The notes: a model not told the origin generated them from the sequence alone. Shown: positions 52,148 to 60,743, counted from the stretch's first letter. The stretch is 64,000 nucleotides of DNA from Lewinellaceae bacterium (GCA_020636275.1 JACJYD010000001.1:2060001-2124000); one strand, 5' to 3'. Program-made: numbers and translations.

Positions 52148-53221
52148 TTACATCACCGCGACCTTCGCTCTCTGCTGCACTTCCGCCAAAACGGCCAGCC
52201 CTTCCTCCATATCCACCAGCCGGTTGATGACGTAGAAGAGGTACATGGTGGTGAGCCAGTTGGTAAAATCCTGTTTGGTGTCGAGGTGTTTGCGCAGGTT
52301 GATCATGATCCAGGAGAAGTGCTCCCAGGTGTCGAAGCAGGACGCGCAGTCGCGGTGCATACCGGTGCAGCAGCGGCGGGTGGAGGCGAAATCGGCATTG
52401 TAGGCGCGGAAGTGCTTGTTGTAGGGTTGCCCGCTGGCCAGTCGTTCGGCGTTGACGGGGTGGTTGGTGGAGAGGTTGGTACAGACGTCGTATCCCCATT
52501 TTTCGCCCATCAGATGCCCGGAGGAAATGACCTGGTTGAAATAGGGGGTCATGTAAATGCGGCCGGGGAAACGCTCGATCATGCGGTCGATCTCGTGTTG
52601 CACCTTGTCGAAGCCCAGGCGGTAGTCGAGTTCGCCGCCGAAGCCGGCGATGTCGGAATAGTAGTTGAACAGGACGTTGTTGCCGTTGGCGATGCATTGT
52701 TCGATGACCTCTTCCACCTCGTGCGCGTGGCCGGGGGCGACGGTGTAGTACCAGAAGGCCCGGGGGTCGTCCTTGTAGTTTTTGAGGGCTTTTTGGAAAA
52801 TGTCGGCCTTGCCCTGACCGCGCAGGGCCTTGTCGGTGGCGGGATTTCCCCATACAGCGACGCCGATGGGCAGGTTCTCCAGGCCTTCGTAGGGGATCTT
52901 CCGGATGCCGTTGGTGGCGACACTGCACTTGAAATGGTCGTAGATCTTTTTGATGCGTCCGATTACCAAGCTGGGTTCCCCGCCGACGATGGTGACAAAG
53001 GTGGTGCCGCGGGCTTTTTCCCGTTCGATAAAGGCATCGAATGCGGCCTCGTCGGAAGGGCTTTTGTGCTGATCCATTCCTTCCTCAAAATAATAGCACC
53101 CCGCGCAGCGCAAATTGCACACGTGGGTGATATCCAGCGAAATGGACCGGATGGGGCCGGCGGCCTTGATGGCGGTCCAGAGCTGGGAGAGGAGAGGGTC
53201 GTGGAGGTATTCCTTTAGCAC
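52148..53221 (-). CDS. Radical SAM protein with Cys-rich C-terminus (function unknown)
   Basis: 357 residues from a GTG at 53221, with AGGA just upstream. The radical SAM cluster is CNLRCAGC (Cys 35, 39, 42) after SISLDITHV. A GGEP-type motif follows (VTIVGGEPSLVIGRI). The C-terminal part has several Cys (RCCTGMHRDCASCFDTWEH near 283-300), suggesting a SPASM-like auxiliary Fe-S site. It resembles radical SAM enzymes that modify other molecules rather than lipoyl synthases. It is the last gene of the minus-strand run after the ETF and membrane Fe-S genes, with a class A hairpin between. Substrate unknown. Confidence 0.82.
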   Translation of the reverse strand: MLKEYLHDPLLSQLWTAIKAAGPIRSISLDITHVCNLRCAGCYYFEEGMDQHKSPSDEAAFDAFIEREKARGTTFVTIVGGEPSLVIGRIKKIYDHFKCSVATNGIRKIPYEGLENLPIGVAVWGNPATDKALRGQGKADIFQKALKNYKDDPRAFWYYTVAPGHAHEVEEVIEQCIANGNNVLFNYYSDIAGFGGELDYRLGFDKVQHEIDRMIERFPGRIYMTPYFNQVISSGHLMGEKWGYDVCTNLSTNHPVNAERLASGQPYNKHFRAYNADFASTRRCCTGMHRDCASCFDTWEHFSWIMINLRKHLDTKQDFTNWLTTMYLFYVINRLVDMEEGLAVLAEVQQRAKVAVM

Positions 53222-53230
53222 TTCCTTTTT

Positions 53231-53312
53231 TGAGTTTTTAAGTTTATTAGGGTATGAGTTTTGAGGGTATGAGTTTTTAAAAACTCATACCCTCATAAAC
53301 TCAAAAACTAAC
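53231..53312. repeat. Low-complexity hairpin, class A, between the radical SAM and membrane Fe-S genes
   Basis: The right arm (53279-53312) can pair with either of two left copies built on GGGTATGAGTTTT. The core GGGTATGAGTTTTTAA is close to that of the 61244 element. Confidence 0.75.
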
Positions 53313-53318
53313 ATACCA

Positions 53319-55409
53319 TCAAATCGCTTCTTCTACAAGTTCAATAATATCCTTCACCGCGATCTTGTCCTCGTTGCCGGAGGATTTCACGGCGTCGTTG
53401 TACATGGTGTAGTCCTTCGGGCAGGCGACGATGAAGAGGTTGACGCCATCGATCTCGAGGGCTTCTTCGATGCGCTGCACGCTGGGTCGTTTTTCGAGTT
53501 TCGAATCATCCATCCAGATGCGGCCGCCACCGGCGCCACAGCAGAAGGAATTGGCGCCGCAGCGCCGCATTTCGTGAAACTCGACGCCCAGGGCCTCCAG
53601 GAGCTTCCGCGGGGCCTCGGTCTCGCCGTTGTAGCGGCCGAGGTAGCAGGGATCATGGTAGGTCACTTTGTAGTGGCTGAGTTTTTTGGAAAATTTCAAC
53701 TTGCCTTCGTCCAGGAGTTTGCAAAGGAGTCCGGTGTAGTGATGTACTGGGTAAGAGGCCCCGAATTCGGGATATTCGTTCTTAAGGGTATTGAATGTGT
53801 GCGGGTCGGTCGTAATGATCTCCTTGAACTCGGCTTCTTCGAAGGCGGCCATGTTGTCTTCGACGAGCATTTCGAAAAGACCTTCCTCGCCGATGCGGCG
53901 CACGTCGTTGCCGGCGTTCTTCTCGGCTTCGTAAAGGATGCCGAAATCGATCCCCAATTTTTCGAAAATACCGGCCACCTTGCGGGTCATGCCCTGCACG
54001 GCGGAATCGTAGGAGGCATAGTCACCTACGAACCAGAGGTACTCGACGGGCTCTTTGCGGGCATCCTTGATCTTGAACGGCAATTCTTTGGTCCACTTGG
54101 CGCGCATGCGGTCGGACTGGCCGAAGGAATTGCCGTAGTCGCCGATGTTGGCCAGGGTATCCTGGAGGCTGTTTTCCATCGTGCCGGCGTCGACCAGGGT
54201 GCGGCGCAGGTTGACGATACTGGTGAGGTGCTCGATGCCGACGGGGCAGGCTTCGACGCAGGCCATGCAGGTGGTGCAGGACCAAAGCGTATCGGCCTTG
54301 ATAATATCGCCGGCGACGGCGGGCGCTTTTTCGCCCTTGCCTTCCTTTACGCCGGTTGCGTAGGTTTGACCAAACCATTCGGAGGTGCCGTTCCCGATGC
54401 TGGCATCCGCATAGGTACGCAGGTCGAGAATGAGGTCCCTCGGCGAGAGGGGCGCCCCGGAGGCGTTGGCGGGACAGGCTACGTGGCAGCGGCCGCACTT
54501 CGTGCAGGAGTCGAAATCCAGCAGTTCTTTCCAGGTGAAATCCTCGATCTTGCGGTAGCCCTGGCCTTGTTTCATTTTCTCCTCCGACACCCGTGGCAAG
54601 CGCTTGGCCGCCAGGTCATCCTTAAACATCAGGTTGGCGTAGTCCAGCAGCATATGCATGGCCTTGGAATAGGGGATGTAGGCGATGAACCCCAGCACGA
54701 AGATGCCGTGTATCCACCACACATAGGGGTGGAGGGTGTTGGCGGTGTTTTCCCCAAACATTTTGGCCAGGGTATTCCCCACTGGCGACCAAACTTCAAA
54801 AGCGGGCATGCCGTCGGCTGAAATGCGGAGCGCCTCAATGAAGTAGCCCGTGACGCCGATGATCAACAGGAGCCAAAGGAATGCCTTGTCGTCCTTTTTG
54901 TAGCCCGAGCGGTCGTACTGTCCTTCCTTCAGGTCGGGGCGCTTGTAGTCGAGTTGTGGCGGTTTTGAGCCCCTTCTGAACAACATCATCAGCAAGCCGA
55001 CGATGAACAGGACGCCAAACACATCCAGGAAAAGCGAAAACCACTGGTAGAAGCCGCCCTGCAACAGACGGTTTTCCGCTCCGAAGGCCAGTTCCACCAT
55101 ATCGTGGTCGACGGCCACGATGACGGTTCCGATAAACAGGACCACAAAGCCCCAGAAGATCATCCAGTGGGCAGTGCCCGCGTAAGTGTCGCGTTTGTAC
55201 ACCGTGCGGTTGGTGGCCATGGCACCCAGTGCTTTGAAAAACCGTCCGACGAGGTTGTTAAACCGTCCGGCATCGGTACCCCTCCGGTATTTTCGATACC
55301 GGCGGTAGAAGCCGTAGAGGAAAAAAGCAATCGTCGCGAGTCCTGCGATGTAGAAGACGATCTGCATCCAAAGCGGGAAGTGGCGGAAAACTTCTCTGGT
55401 GATTTCCAT
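53319..55409 (-). CDS. Membrane Fe-S oxidoreductase: nitrate-reductase-gamma-like helices, two 4Fe-4S and CCG domain (ETF:menaquinone reductase type)
   Basis: 696 residues. Five membrane helices lie near 15-37, 82-101, 121-143, 176-196 and 228-248, with helix-borne His residues suitable for heme b. Two 4Fe-4S sites follow: CTKCGRCHVACP (Cys 302, 305, 308, 312) and CTTCMACVEACP (378, 381, 384, 388). The C-terminal HdrB/GlpC-like part has DPCYLGRYNGETEAP and CCGAGGG. This layout is that of FadF/EMR-like proteins thought to pass electrons from ETF to menaquinone. Its gene lies 54 bases after etfA, supporting that role. Its soluble half resembles the fused HdrC-HdrB protein at 61312. Confidence 0.88.
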   Translation of the reverse strand: MEITREVFRHFPLWMQIVFYIAGLATIAFFLYGFYRRYRKYRRGTDAGRFNNLVGRFFKALGAMATNRTVYKRDTYAGTAHWMIFWGFVVLFIGTVIVAVDHDMVELAFGAENRLLQGGFYQWFSLFLDVFGVLFIVGLLMMLFRRGSKPPQLDYKRPDLKEGQYDRSGYKKDDKAFLWLLLIIGVTGYFIEALRISADGMPAFEVWSPVGNTLAKMFGENTANTLHPYVWWIHGIFVLGFIAYIPYSKAMHMLLDYANLMFKDDLAAKRLPRVSEEKMKQGQGYRKIEDFTWKELLDFDSCTKCGRCHVACPANASGAPLSPRDLILDLRTYADASIGNGTSEWFGQTYATGVKEGKGEKAPAVAGDIIKADTLWSCTTCMACVEACPVGIEHLTSIVNLRRTLVDAGTMENSLQDTLANIGDYGNSFGQSDRMRAKWTKELPFKIKDARKEPVEYLWFVGDYASYDSAVQGMTRKVAGIFEKLGIDFGILYEAEKNAGNDVRRIGEEGLFEMLVEDNMAAFEEAEFKEIITTDPHTFNTLKNEYPEFGASYPVHHYTGLLCKLLDEGKLKFSKKLSHYKVTYHDPCYLGRYNGETEAPRKLLEALGVEFHEMRRCGANSFCCGAGGGRIWMDDSKLEKRPSVQRIEEALEIDGVNLFIVACPKDYTMYNDAVKSSGNEDKIAVKDIIELVEEAI

Positions 55410-55426
55410 AACAAGAAATTTATATC

Positions 55427-55458
55427 GAACAGTGCCCGATGGCCATCGGGCACTGTTC
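55427..55458. repeat. 32-bp loopless perfect palindrome between etfA and the membrane Fe-S gene
   Basis: Arms GAACAGTGCCCGATGG and CCATCGGGCACTGTTC abut with no loop. It sits within a 54-base gap of an operon, so it could be an attenuator, an RNA-stabilising stem or a protein site. Confidence 0.8.
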
Positions 55459-55463
55459 CTATT

Positions 55464-56399
55464 TTACAATTTATCCACCAAGGCCGGCACCACATCAAAC
55501 AGATCCTCCGTGACACCATAATGGGCATAGGAGAAGATCGGGGCTTTCGGGTCGGTATTGATAGCGATGATGCATTCGGCATCTTTCATGCCCTCGATGT
55601 GCTCGGGGGCTCCGCTGATGCCTACGGCGATGTAAAGCTTGGGTTTGACCTTGAGGCCGGATTTGCCCACCTGGCGGGTCTTCGGCAGCCATTTGGCGTC
55701 GACGATGGGGCGGGAGGAAGACAGGGCTCCGCCGAGTTTGTCGGCCAGGGCCTGCACCACGGGCAGGTTATCTTCGCTCTGGATGCCGCGGCCCACGCTG
55801 ACGAGGATCGGTGACTGGGTGATATCGACGTCGCCTCCGGCGGGCTCGATGAGCTTTTTGAATTTGACCTTCAGGCCGCTGAGGTCGGGAGCGGGGGCGT
55901 CCTCGACGGCAGCGCCGCCGCCTTTACCTGCGGCAGCAGGGAAGGAACCTGGTATAACGGCTGCTACGAAGCGGTCGCCGTCTACGGCGGATTCTACATT
56001 CATTTTGCCGCCGTAGAGCTGGCTGGTGACGTGGTTGCCGGAAATGCCGGTGGCGTAGGCCACCAGGGGCATATCGCAATCGACGCAGATGCCGGCGGCG
56101 ATATCCACGCCCTGGGAGGTGTAGGCCACGAGGACGGCTTTCGGTGCATGGGCGCTTACCAGACTGGCGATGGTCTTGCCGTAGGCTTCGGGATTGTACT
56201 CGGCCAGTTCGGGGCTGTCGACGTAGAGTACTTTGTCGGCGGCGAAATCGGCTGCCAGGCCTTTGGCGCCGCTGCCGAGCAATACAGCTACGACCTGTCC
56301 GCCTGCTGCGAGTTCTTTTGCTTTGCCCAGCATTTCGTAGGTAACGTCGTCAACTTTACCCTTGAGGTGTTCGGCTATGACGAATATGTTGTTTGCCAT
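55464..56399 (-). CDS. etfA: Electron transfer flavoprotein alpha subunit
   Basis: 311 residues, normal length. The N-terminal half has NIFVIAEHLKGKVDDVTYEMLGKA. The C-terminal FAD domain is complete: ILVSVGRGIQSEDNLP, SSSRPIVDAKWLPKTRQVG, YIAVGISGAPEHIEGM and AINTDPKAPIFSYAHYG. ETF takes electrons from flavin dehydrogenases (such as acyl-CoA dehydrogenases) and gives them to a membrane quinone reductase, here probably the next gene. It lies 19 bases after etfB. Confidence 0.95.
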   Translation of the reverse strand: MANNIFVIAEHLKGKVDDVTYEMLGKAKELAAGGQVVAVLLGSGAKGLAADFAADKVLYVDSPELAEYNPEAYGKTIASLVSAHAPKAVLVAYTSQGVDIAAGICVDCDMPLVAYATGISGNHVTSQLYGGKMNVESAVDGDRFVAAVIPGSFPAAAGKGGGAAVEDAPAPDLSGLKVKFKKLIEPAGGDVDITQSPILVSVGRGIQSEDNLPVVQALADKLGGALSSSRPIVDAKWLPKTRQVGKSGLKVKPKLYIAVGISGAPEHIEGMKDAECIIAINTDPKAPIFSYAHYGVTEDLFDVVPALVDKL

Positions 56400-56418
56400 T
56401 TTTTATCGTTTAGAGGGT

Positions 56419-57174
56419 TTACATCTTGGATTTAATGATCTCGGCCAGTTTCGCCGCCACATCTGCGGCCGAGCCGCTGATCATTTCCGCTCCACCGCCC
56501 GTTTCGGGCTTGAACATGCGGCTGATGGATGAGCCGGAGGACACGCCGGGGTCGCCGCCCGCTATTTCCTCCAGTTCGGTGGATTTCATGGCCTGGCGCA
56601 CGCGGGCTACGGGTACGTAACGCGGTGTTTCACGCGCAGCCTGTACGCCCAGCACGACCGGCATGGAAGCTTCAAATTCGGCAACCATTCCGCCACCGTA
56701 TTCCTTGTGCACGGTCACATTCCCACCGCTCACTTCTACGCCGGTCACGACGCTGACGTGGGGCAGGCCGAGATAATGGGCGAGCAGCACAGCGATCTGT
56801 CCGTCCCGGTCTTCGACCGACTGCACGCCGGTGAGCACGAGGCCGGGGTTCATACCACCGATGACCCCGGCAAGCACCTTGGCGGCTGCGCGATTGGAGA
56901 TGCCTGCATAGTTGCCGGTCACCTTTACCACCCGGTCGGCGCCTTTCGCTGCGGCGGCGTAGAGGGCTTTGTCGATGTCGTCGCCGTCGAGGGCGATCGC
57001 GATCACGGCGCCGCCGTGGGCTTCTTTCAGGAGGAGGGCTTCCTCCAGGGCGTGATCGTCAAATTCGTTGACCTTGTATTTCAACCATTCCCGGTCGAGG
57101 TCTTTCCCCGAGGAATCGATCTCCAGTTCTTCAACCAGATCGGGGACTTGCTTGATGGGTACAATGATGTTCAT
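56419..57174 (-). CDS. etfB: Electron transfer flavoprotein beta subunit
   Basis: 251 residues. It starts NIIVPIKQVPDLVEELEI and has DHALEEALLLKEAHGG, LVLTGVQSVEDRDGQIAVLLAHYLGLP (the family signature) and the AMP-site region ARETPRYVPVARVRQAMKS. It pairs with EtfA downstream. The gene follows the second LipS-like gene, separated by a class C repeat gap, and heads the electron-transfer end of the run. Confidence 0.95.
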   Translation of the reverse strand: MNIIVPIKQVPDLVEELEIDSSGKDLDREWLKYKVNEFDDHALEEALLLKEAHGGAVIAIALDGDDIDKALYAAAAKGADRVVKVTGNYAGISNRAAAKVLAGVIGGMNPGLVLTGVQSVEDRDGQIAVLLAHYLGLPHVSVVTGVEVSGGNVTVHKEYGGGMVAEFEASMPVVLGVQAARETPRYVPVARVRQAMKSTELEEIAGGDPGVSSGSSISRMFKPETGGGAEMISGSAADVAAKLAEIIKSKM

Positions 57175-57180
57175 TATTTG

Positions 57181-57296
57181 TGAGTTTTGAATTTTTAGTG
57201 TTTAGTTTTTAGTTGGTTTTCAGTTTTCATTATTCAGTCTTTAGCATTCATACGGTATGAATTAACTAAGAACTAAAAATTAAAAACTAAAAACTC
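57181..57296. repeat. Low-complexity hairpin, class C, between the LipS-like gene and etfB
   Basis: Left arm of TTTTTAGT/TTTAGTTTTTAG units pairs imperfectly with a right arm of ACTAAAAATTAAAAACTAAA type. A short dyad ATTCATAC-G-GTATGAAT lies at 57246-57262. The right end covers the stop of the gene at 57287. Confidence 0.6.
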
Positions 57297-58378
57297 ATCA
57301 AATCCTCCAAGGCCAATTCTCCCCGGATCTGCGCCAAGTCGTCAGCGATGGGCTGGAAGGGAAAATCGCGGTAGGGTTCGCTGGGGCGGTAGCTGCCGTA
57401 GGGGCGGGTACAGCCTGGTTCGCCGTTTTCGCCGGGGCATCCGTTTGTCATGAAAGGGATGCCGGCGTCGAGGGTGGTCAGGACCTTATTGATGCGGGAA
57501 GCGGAGGTTTCCAGCTTCACCACGTTGCCTGCTTCGTCAAATTTTATCGCGTTGGGATCCAGGTCGTATTCTTCGATCAGGTGCTTGAGCAACTGGATGC
57601 GCCGCCAGCGGGTGATCGTCGCCTTTGGGGTATCGCCCATGCGGCTGTCGGGTTCGGGATTGAAGGAGAACAGGTAGGCCAGGATCTGTTTGGATTTCAG
57701 GTCGTAGAACATGTCGACGAGGTCTTTGTCGGTCTCTCCCAAGCCGACCACGGTGTGAATGTTAACCTTCCAGGGGCCGTAGATCTCCCGCGAGTAATTG
57801 ATGATATCCCAGTAATTGTCCCATTTTAGACCGCCTTTGGGCACGTTGGTACGGGTGTCGAAAAAGACTTTTTCCGAAACTGCATCCAAGCCCACACCGA
57901 TCATGTCCGCGCCCAGGTTTTTGAGGTGTTGCAGCCGCTCCCGGTTGAGGGTGGGAGGGGCGACCAGCAGGGAAAGCGGAGTTTTGATCTTCGCCGCGAT
58001 CCGCTCGGTGATGTCGGCGGTGTCGTCGTAGGCGGAGCCGTGGGTCACCATGGAGATGCACAGGCGGGTGAGTTTTTGCTCGTATTTGGCCATGCGCTCG
58101 ACCACCAGATCGGTTTCATACAGCGGCCAATCGACTCGGATGAAGGACTTGTCTTCGTAATCGCCAGGGCGGGTTCGTGCCAGTCCGCAGTAACCGCAAT
58201 CAGACAGGCAGCCGTTGTCGTAGTTGAGCAACAGGTTGATGCCGCCGAAGTCGAAGTCGCGTGCGAAGCGGCCGGATTGCAAGCGCAGCGCCATGGCACT
58301 GGCGCCGCTGAGCCGCACATAGTTGGGACTGATCTTTTTGGTCTCTTCGGTGGTGACTGTTTGTAATGGAAATTCCAT
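57287..58378 (-). CDS. Radical SAM protein, LipS-type lipoyl synthase component (BioB-like)
   Basis: 363 residues. The radical SAM cluster is CLSDCGYC (Cys 57, 61, 64) after GINLLLNYDNG, the BioB/LipA type of opening. A second set of Cys near the end (NGCPGENGEPGCTRP) could hold the auxiliary 4Fe-4S cluster that donates sulfur. VGLGETDKDLVDMF and LFSFNPEPDSRMG are typical of this enzyme group. With the second radical SAM gene at 59757 and a lipoate ligase between them, it matches the paired LipS1/LipS2 lipoyl synthases described in archaea and in sHdr bacteria. Which of the two it is I cannot say. The exact role is inferred from context. Confidence 0.78.
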   Translation of the reverse strand: MEFPLQTVTTEETKKISPNYVRLSGASAMALRLQSGRFARDFDFGGINLLLNYDNGCLSDCGYCGLARTRPGDYEDKSFIRVDWPLYETDLVVERMAKYEQKLTRLCISMVTHGSAYDDTADITERIAAKIKTPLSLLVAPPTLNRERLQHLKNLGADMIGVGLDAVSEKVFFDTRTNVPKGGLKWDNYWDIINYSREIYGPWKVNIHTVVGLGETDKDLVDMFYDLKSKQILAYLFSFNPEPDSRMGDTPKATITRWRRIQLLKHLIEEYDLDPNAIKFDEAGNVVKLETSASRINKVLTTLDAGIPFMTNGCPGENGEPGCTRPYGSYRPSEPYRDFPFQPIADDLAQIRGELALEDLMSF

Positions 58379-58410
58379 CTATGGTTATTTTATCGATTAT
58401 TGCATGGGTT

Positions 58411-58498
58411 GTTGAAGAGTTGAAGAGTTGAAGAGAAAAATCCTTCAACTCTTCAACTCTTCAACCTTTCAACTCTTCAACTCTTCAACTCTTCAACC
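58411..58498. repeat. 8-bp tandem-repeat hairpin, class B, between the lipoate ligase and LipS-like genes
   Basis: Three copies of GTTGAAGA (58411-58434) face seven copies of CTTCAACT or close variants (58443-58498). The repeat runs into the ligase gene and encodes its last residues (VEELKS). Unit differs by one base from the TTTTCAAC repeat at 38205. Confidence 0.8.
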
Positions 58499-59634
58499 TT
58501 TCCGCTTTCCTCCGGATAATAACACGCCCCCTGATACGTATACCGCTCAGCGGCATGGGCCCTTTGGGCCGCCATCCAAATGGCGTTGGTTACGTCTTCG
58601 GGGTTGATCTGCAGGTCCGGGTGTTCATTTTTCGAAAAAACGGCGAACACCACTTTTTCAATGGCGGCTTTGTCCAACGGACTCCACTTCAGCTGCGATT
58701 CGATCTTGCTGAACAGTTCGGTATCTTCCAGAAAGTCGCCGGTGATGAGCACGCTTTTGATCGTTTCGCCTTTCAATCCGATATAGGTGCGCAGCAAGCC
58801 GGCGGGGGTTTTCTTCAAGCTCATGCCCGACATGTCTGCCTGGGGGGAGCGCTGGAACAGCCATTCTTCCTGGTGGTAGCGCTCTTCGGCAAGGCGATTG
58901 ATATGGTTTCGCTCCTCCGCCGTGACGGCCTGTTCTTCCAGATTTATTTGGAAATAAGATGCGTATTGCTCCTGGATCAATTGCCGCACTTCCTCTACCG
59001 GTACTTTTCGGCCCGCTTCCCGCGAAACGGTGGTGATCCGCTGGGCGACCGATTCCACTTTTTGCTTGTCTGAAAATTTCTGGATTGGTATCTGCAACAC
59101 CTTGAGCATTTGCGGGATATCGAGGTCGACCAGCAGACTGGTGTGGAAATGGAAGGCCCCGTTCGGGTCGACGTAGACGCCCAGTCCTGCGATCTTCTTT
59201 CCGCCGACCTCCAGGTCGTTCTTGGCCCGGAAGGTCGCCTGGATCCCCAATTTGGCCAGGGCCTGCACGACGGGAACCGAGAGCTGGGCGCACAGGTCGC
59301 GGATCGTTTGCCACTCAAATCGCTTCGAATGGGAGGCCAGGCAAATGCCCAATTGATCCTTCCCCATTATGATAGCGCCACCCCCCGTCAAACGCCGTCC
59401 TACTTCTACCTCCTCCCGCTGGCAGGCATCCAGGTCCAGTTCCGCATGGATGTTCTGGAAGCGGCCGACGAGTGCACAGTGGTCGCGGTAGGTATAGAGC
59501 CGGAGGGTGGCTCCATGCTCCGTACTTTCCGCGGCATAGGTACTGGTGAAGAATTCATCCGCCGCCAGGCCGTAGCCGGCGGAGACGGCATCTTCGCGCA
59601 CCAAACGCCAGGGGGTATGTGAATTTAAGTTCAA
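58477..59634 (-). CDS. Lipoate-protein ligase with extended C-terminal domain (sLpl(AB)-like)
   Basis: About 385 residues from TTG 59634. The frame opens at a TTG at 59685 right after a stop, contains no ATG, and its first 17 codons come from a repeat element. The ligase fold is clear: TPWRLVREDAVSAG, GLAADEFF, the lipoyl-AMP motif RRLTGGGAIIMGKDQLGI and KNDLEVGGKKIAGLGVY with the catalytic Lys. A C-terminal accessory domain of about 110 residues (AGLLRTYIGLKGETIKSVLITGDF) matches the LplB-like part. It is longer than housekeeping LplA and sits between two LipS-like genes near a lipoate-binding protein, as in sHdr clusters. Probable role: loading octanoate or lipoate onto that protein. Confidence 0.85.
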   Translation of the reverse strand: MNLNSHTPWRLVREDAVSAGYGLAADEFFTSTYAAESTEHGATLRLYTYRDHCALVGRFQNIHAELDLDACQREEVEVGRRLTGGGAIIMGKDQLGICLASHSKRFEWQTIRDLCAQLSVPVVQALAKLGIQATFRAKNDLEVGGKKIAGLGVYVDPNGAFHFHTSLLVDLDIPQMLKVLQIPIQKFSDKQKVESVAQRITTVSREAGRKVPVEEVRQLIQEQYASYFQINLEEQAVTAEERNHINRLAEERYHQEEWLFQRSPQADMSGMSLKKTPAGLLRTYIGLKGETIKSVLITGDFLEDTELFSKIESQLKWSPLDKAAIEKVVFAVFSKNEHPDLQINPEDVTNAIWMAAQRAHAAERYTYQGACYYPEESGKVEELKS

Positions 59635-59651
59635 AGTTTTTTTTTTGTTTG

Positions 59652-59745
59652 AGGACGCAGATTTTTTAGGATTCTTTATGATCAATTATGATACATCATT
59701 GCCTATCATAACCAATCATAAATGATCATAATATATCTGTGTACT
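59652..59745. repeat. Dispersed hairpin repeat, class D (copy 1)
   Basis: Left arm starts AGGACGCAGATTTTTTAGGA and continues with TTATGATCAATTATGAT; the right arm is its imperfect complement. The same sequence (complement strand) recurs in the 62607-62701 element, so this is a real two-copy repeat. It covers the only upstream part of the ligase frame. Confidence 0.75.
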
Positions 59746-59756
59746 ATAAAAATCAA

Positions 59757-60743
59757 TCAATCACTTCCACAAGAGCAGCTGTTTTCAAAGAATGTAGGAC
59801 GCAGTCCCATGGACTCCGAGAAGGCGATGATGCCTTCGGCGGGGTAGGCGATGCCATTGATGCCCGCTTCCACGGCGGCGCGATCCACTATTTTCTTGTA
59901 CTCACCCAAGGGGCGGGCGCAACCCAGCATGATGTAGGTATCCGGCATTTTCAGGCGGGCCTGGAAAAAGAACCGGGATACTTCCGCCGGATCCGGTGGA
60001 TCGATGCCCCACATATTCGTTTCGTGCATGGGGACGAGGATCACGAGGATCAGGGAATGGACCGGGTACTTGGCGATCATGTCGAGGGCGGCGTGTTCGC
60101 CCAGGAATTTTCCATAATGAAGACCGAGAATGATATGCGGCCGCAAGCTCAGGCCGTGGGCCGAAAGCAGGGCCAGGGAGCGGTCGTAGTCCTCGATGGT
60201 CGCATCGAGATGGTAGACCTCTTTGATGGTTTCATTGGAGCCGATGATATCGATGGCCACGCCGTCGACACCCGCGGCTTTGAGGGCGATAGCTTCCGAC
60301 TCCTTGAGCACCAGGCCGGTATGCATGATGATCTTCATGCCCAGTTCCTCCTTGATGCGGCGGATGTCTTCGATGTGTTTCATGAAGGGCACCTCGCCCG
60401 TCTTTTTGGATCCACCGCTGATGAGGACAGATTCGGTGCCTTTCCGGGCCAGGTTTTGGCACATGTTGAACAGGCCCGCTTTTTGGTCGAGGGGGATCAT
60501 CGGTTCGAGGATCTTCTTGTTGCAGTGGTCGCAATCCAGCGCGCAGCCGGCGCCTGTCAGGCTGATAGGCAGGAAGGCCAGCGGGTTCTTTTGTTCAAAC
60601 TCCGGAATGGCATAGTGCTTTAGTCCGGGTGCGAAGAACTTGATCTCGTCGGAGAAATTGGCCCGGCGAATGGCGAAGGCTTGTTCCTGCAGGCTGGAAG
60701 TGGTGCTGAGGGAAGCTGCTGTTGTCAGGTTTTCAGTTTTCAA
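59757..60743 (-). CDS. Radical SAM protein, LipS-type lipoyl synthase component
   Basis: 328 residues. The radical SAM cluster is CALDCDHC (Cys 67, 71, 74) within ISLTGAGCALDCDHCNKK. Further marks are SVLISGGSKKTGEVPFMKH, IIMHTGLV and VDGVAIDIIGSNETI. It ends with Cys-rich CSCGSD, possibly an auxiliary cluster ligand set. The only in-frame start before the conserved part is a TTG at 60743, directly after a stop. It is 19 bases from the lipoate-binding protein gene and next to the ligase, fitting the LipS1/LipS2 pair. Which subunit it is cannot be told by eye. Confidence 0.78.
   Translation of the reverse strand: MKTENLTTAASLSTTSSLQEQAFAIRRANFSDEIKFFAPGLKHYAIPEFEQKNPLAFLPISLTGAGCALDCDHCNKKILEPMIPLDQKAGLFNMCQNLARKGTESVLISGGSKKTGEVPFMKHIEDIRRIKEELGMKIIMHTGLVLKESEAIALKAAGVDGVAIDIIGSNETIKEVYHLDATIEDYDRSLALLSAHGLSLRPHIILGLHYGKFLGEHAALDMIAKYPVHSLILVILVPMHETNMWGIDPPDPAEVSRFFFQARLKMPDTYIMLGCARPLGEYKKIVDRAAVEAGINGIAYPAEGIIAFSESMGLRPTFFENSCSCGSD

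Noticed and set aside
51860..53218. 452-codon open frame on the plus strand
   Set aside because: It runs antisense to the Uma2 and radical SAM genes, whose motifs are clear. The translation is low in recognisable structure and is a codon-bias shadow.
53574..54821. 415-codon open frame on the plus strand
   Set aside because: Fully antisense to the membrane Fe-S protein gene, which has intact Cys clusters; no domain seen in the antisense product.
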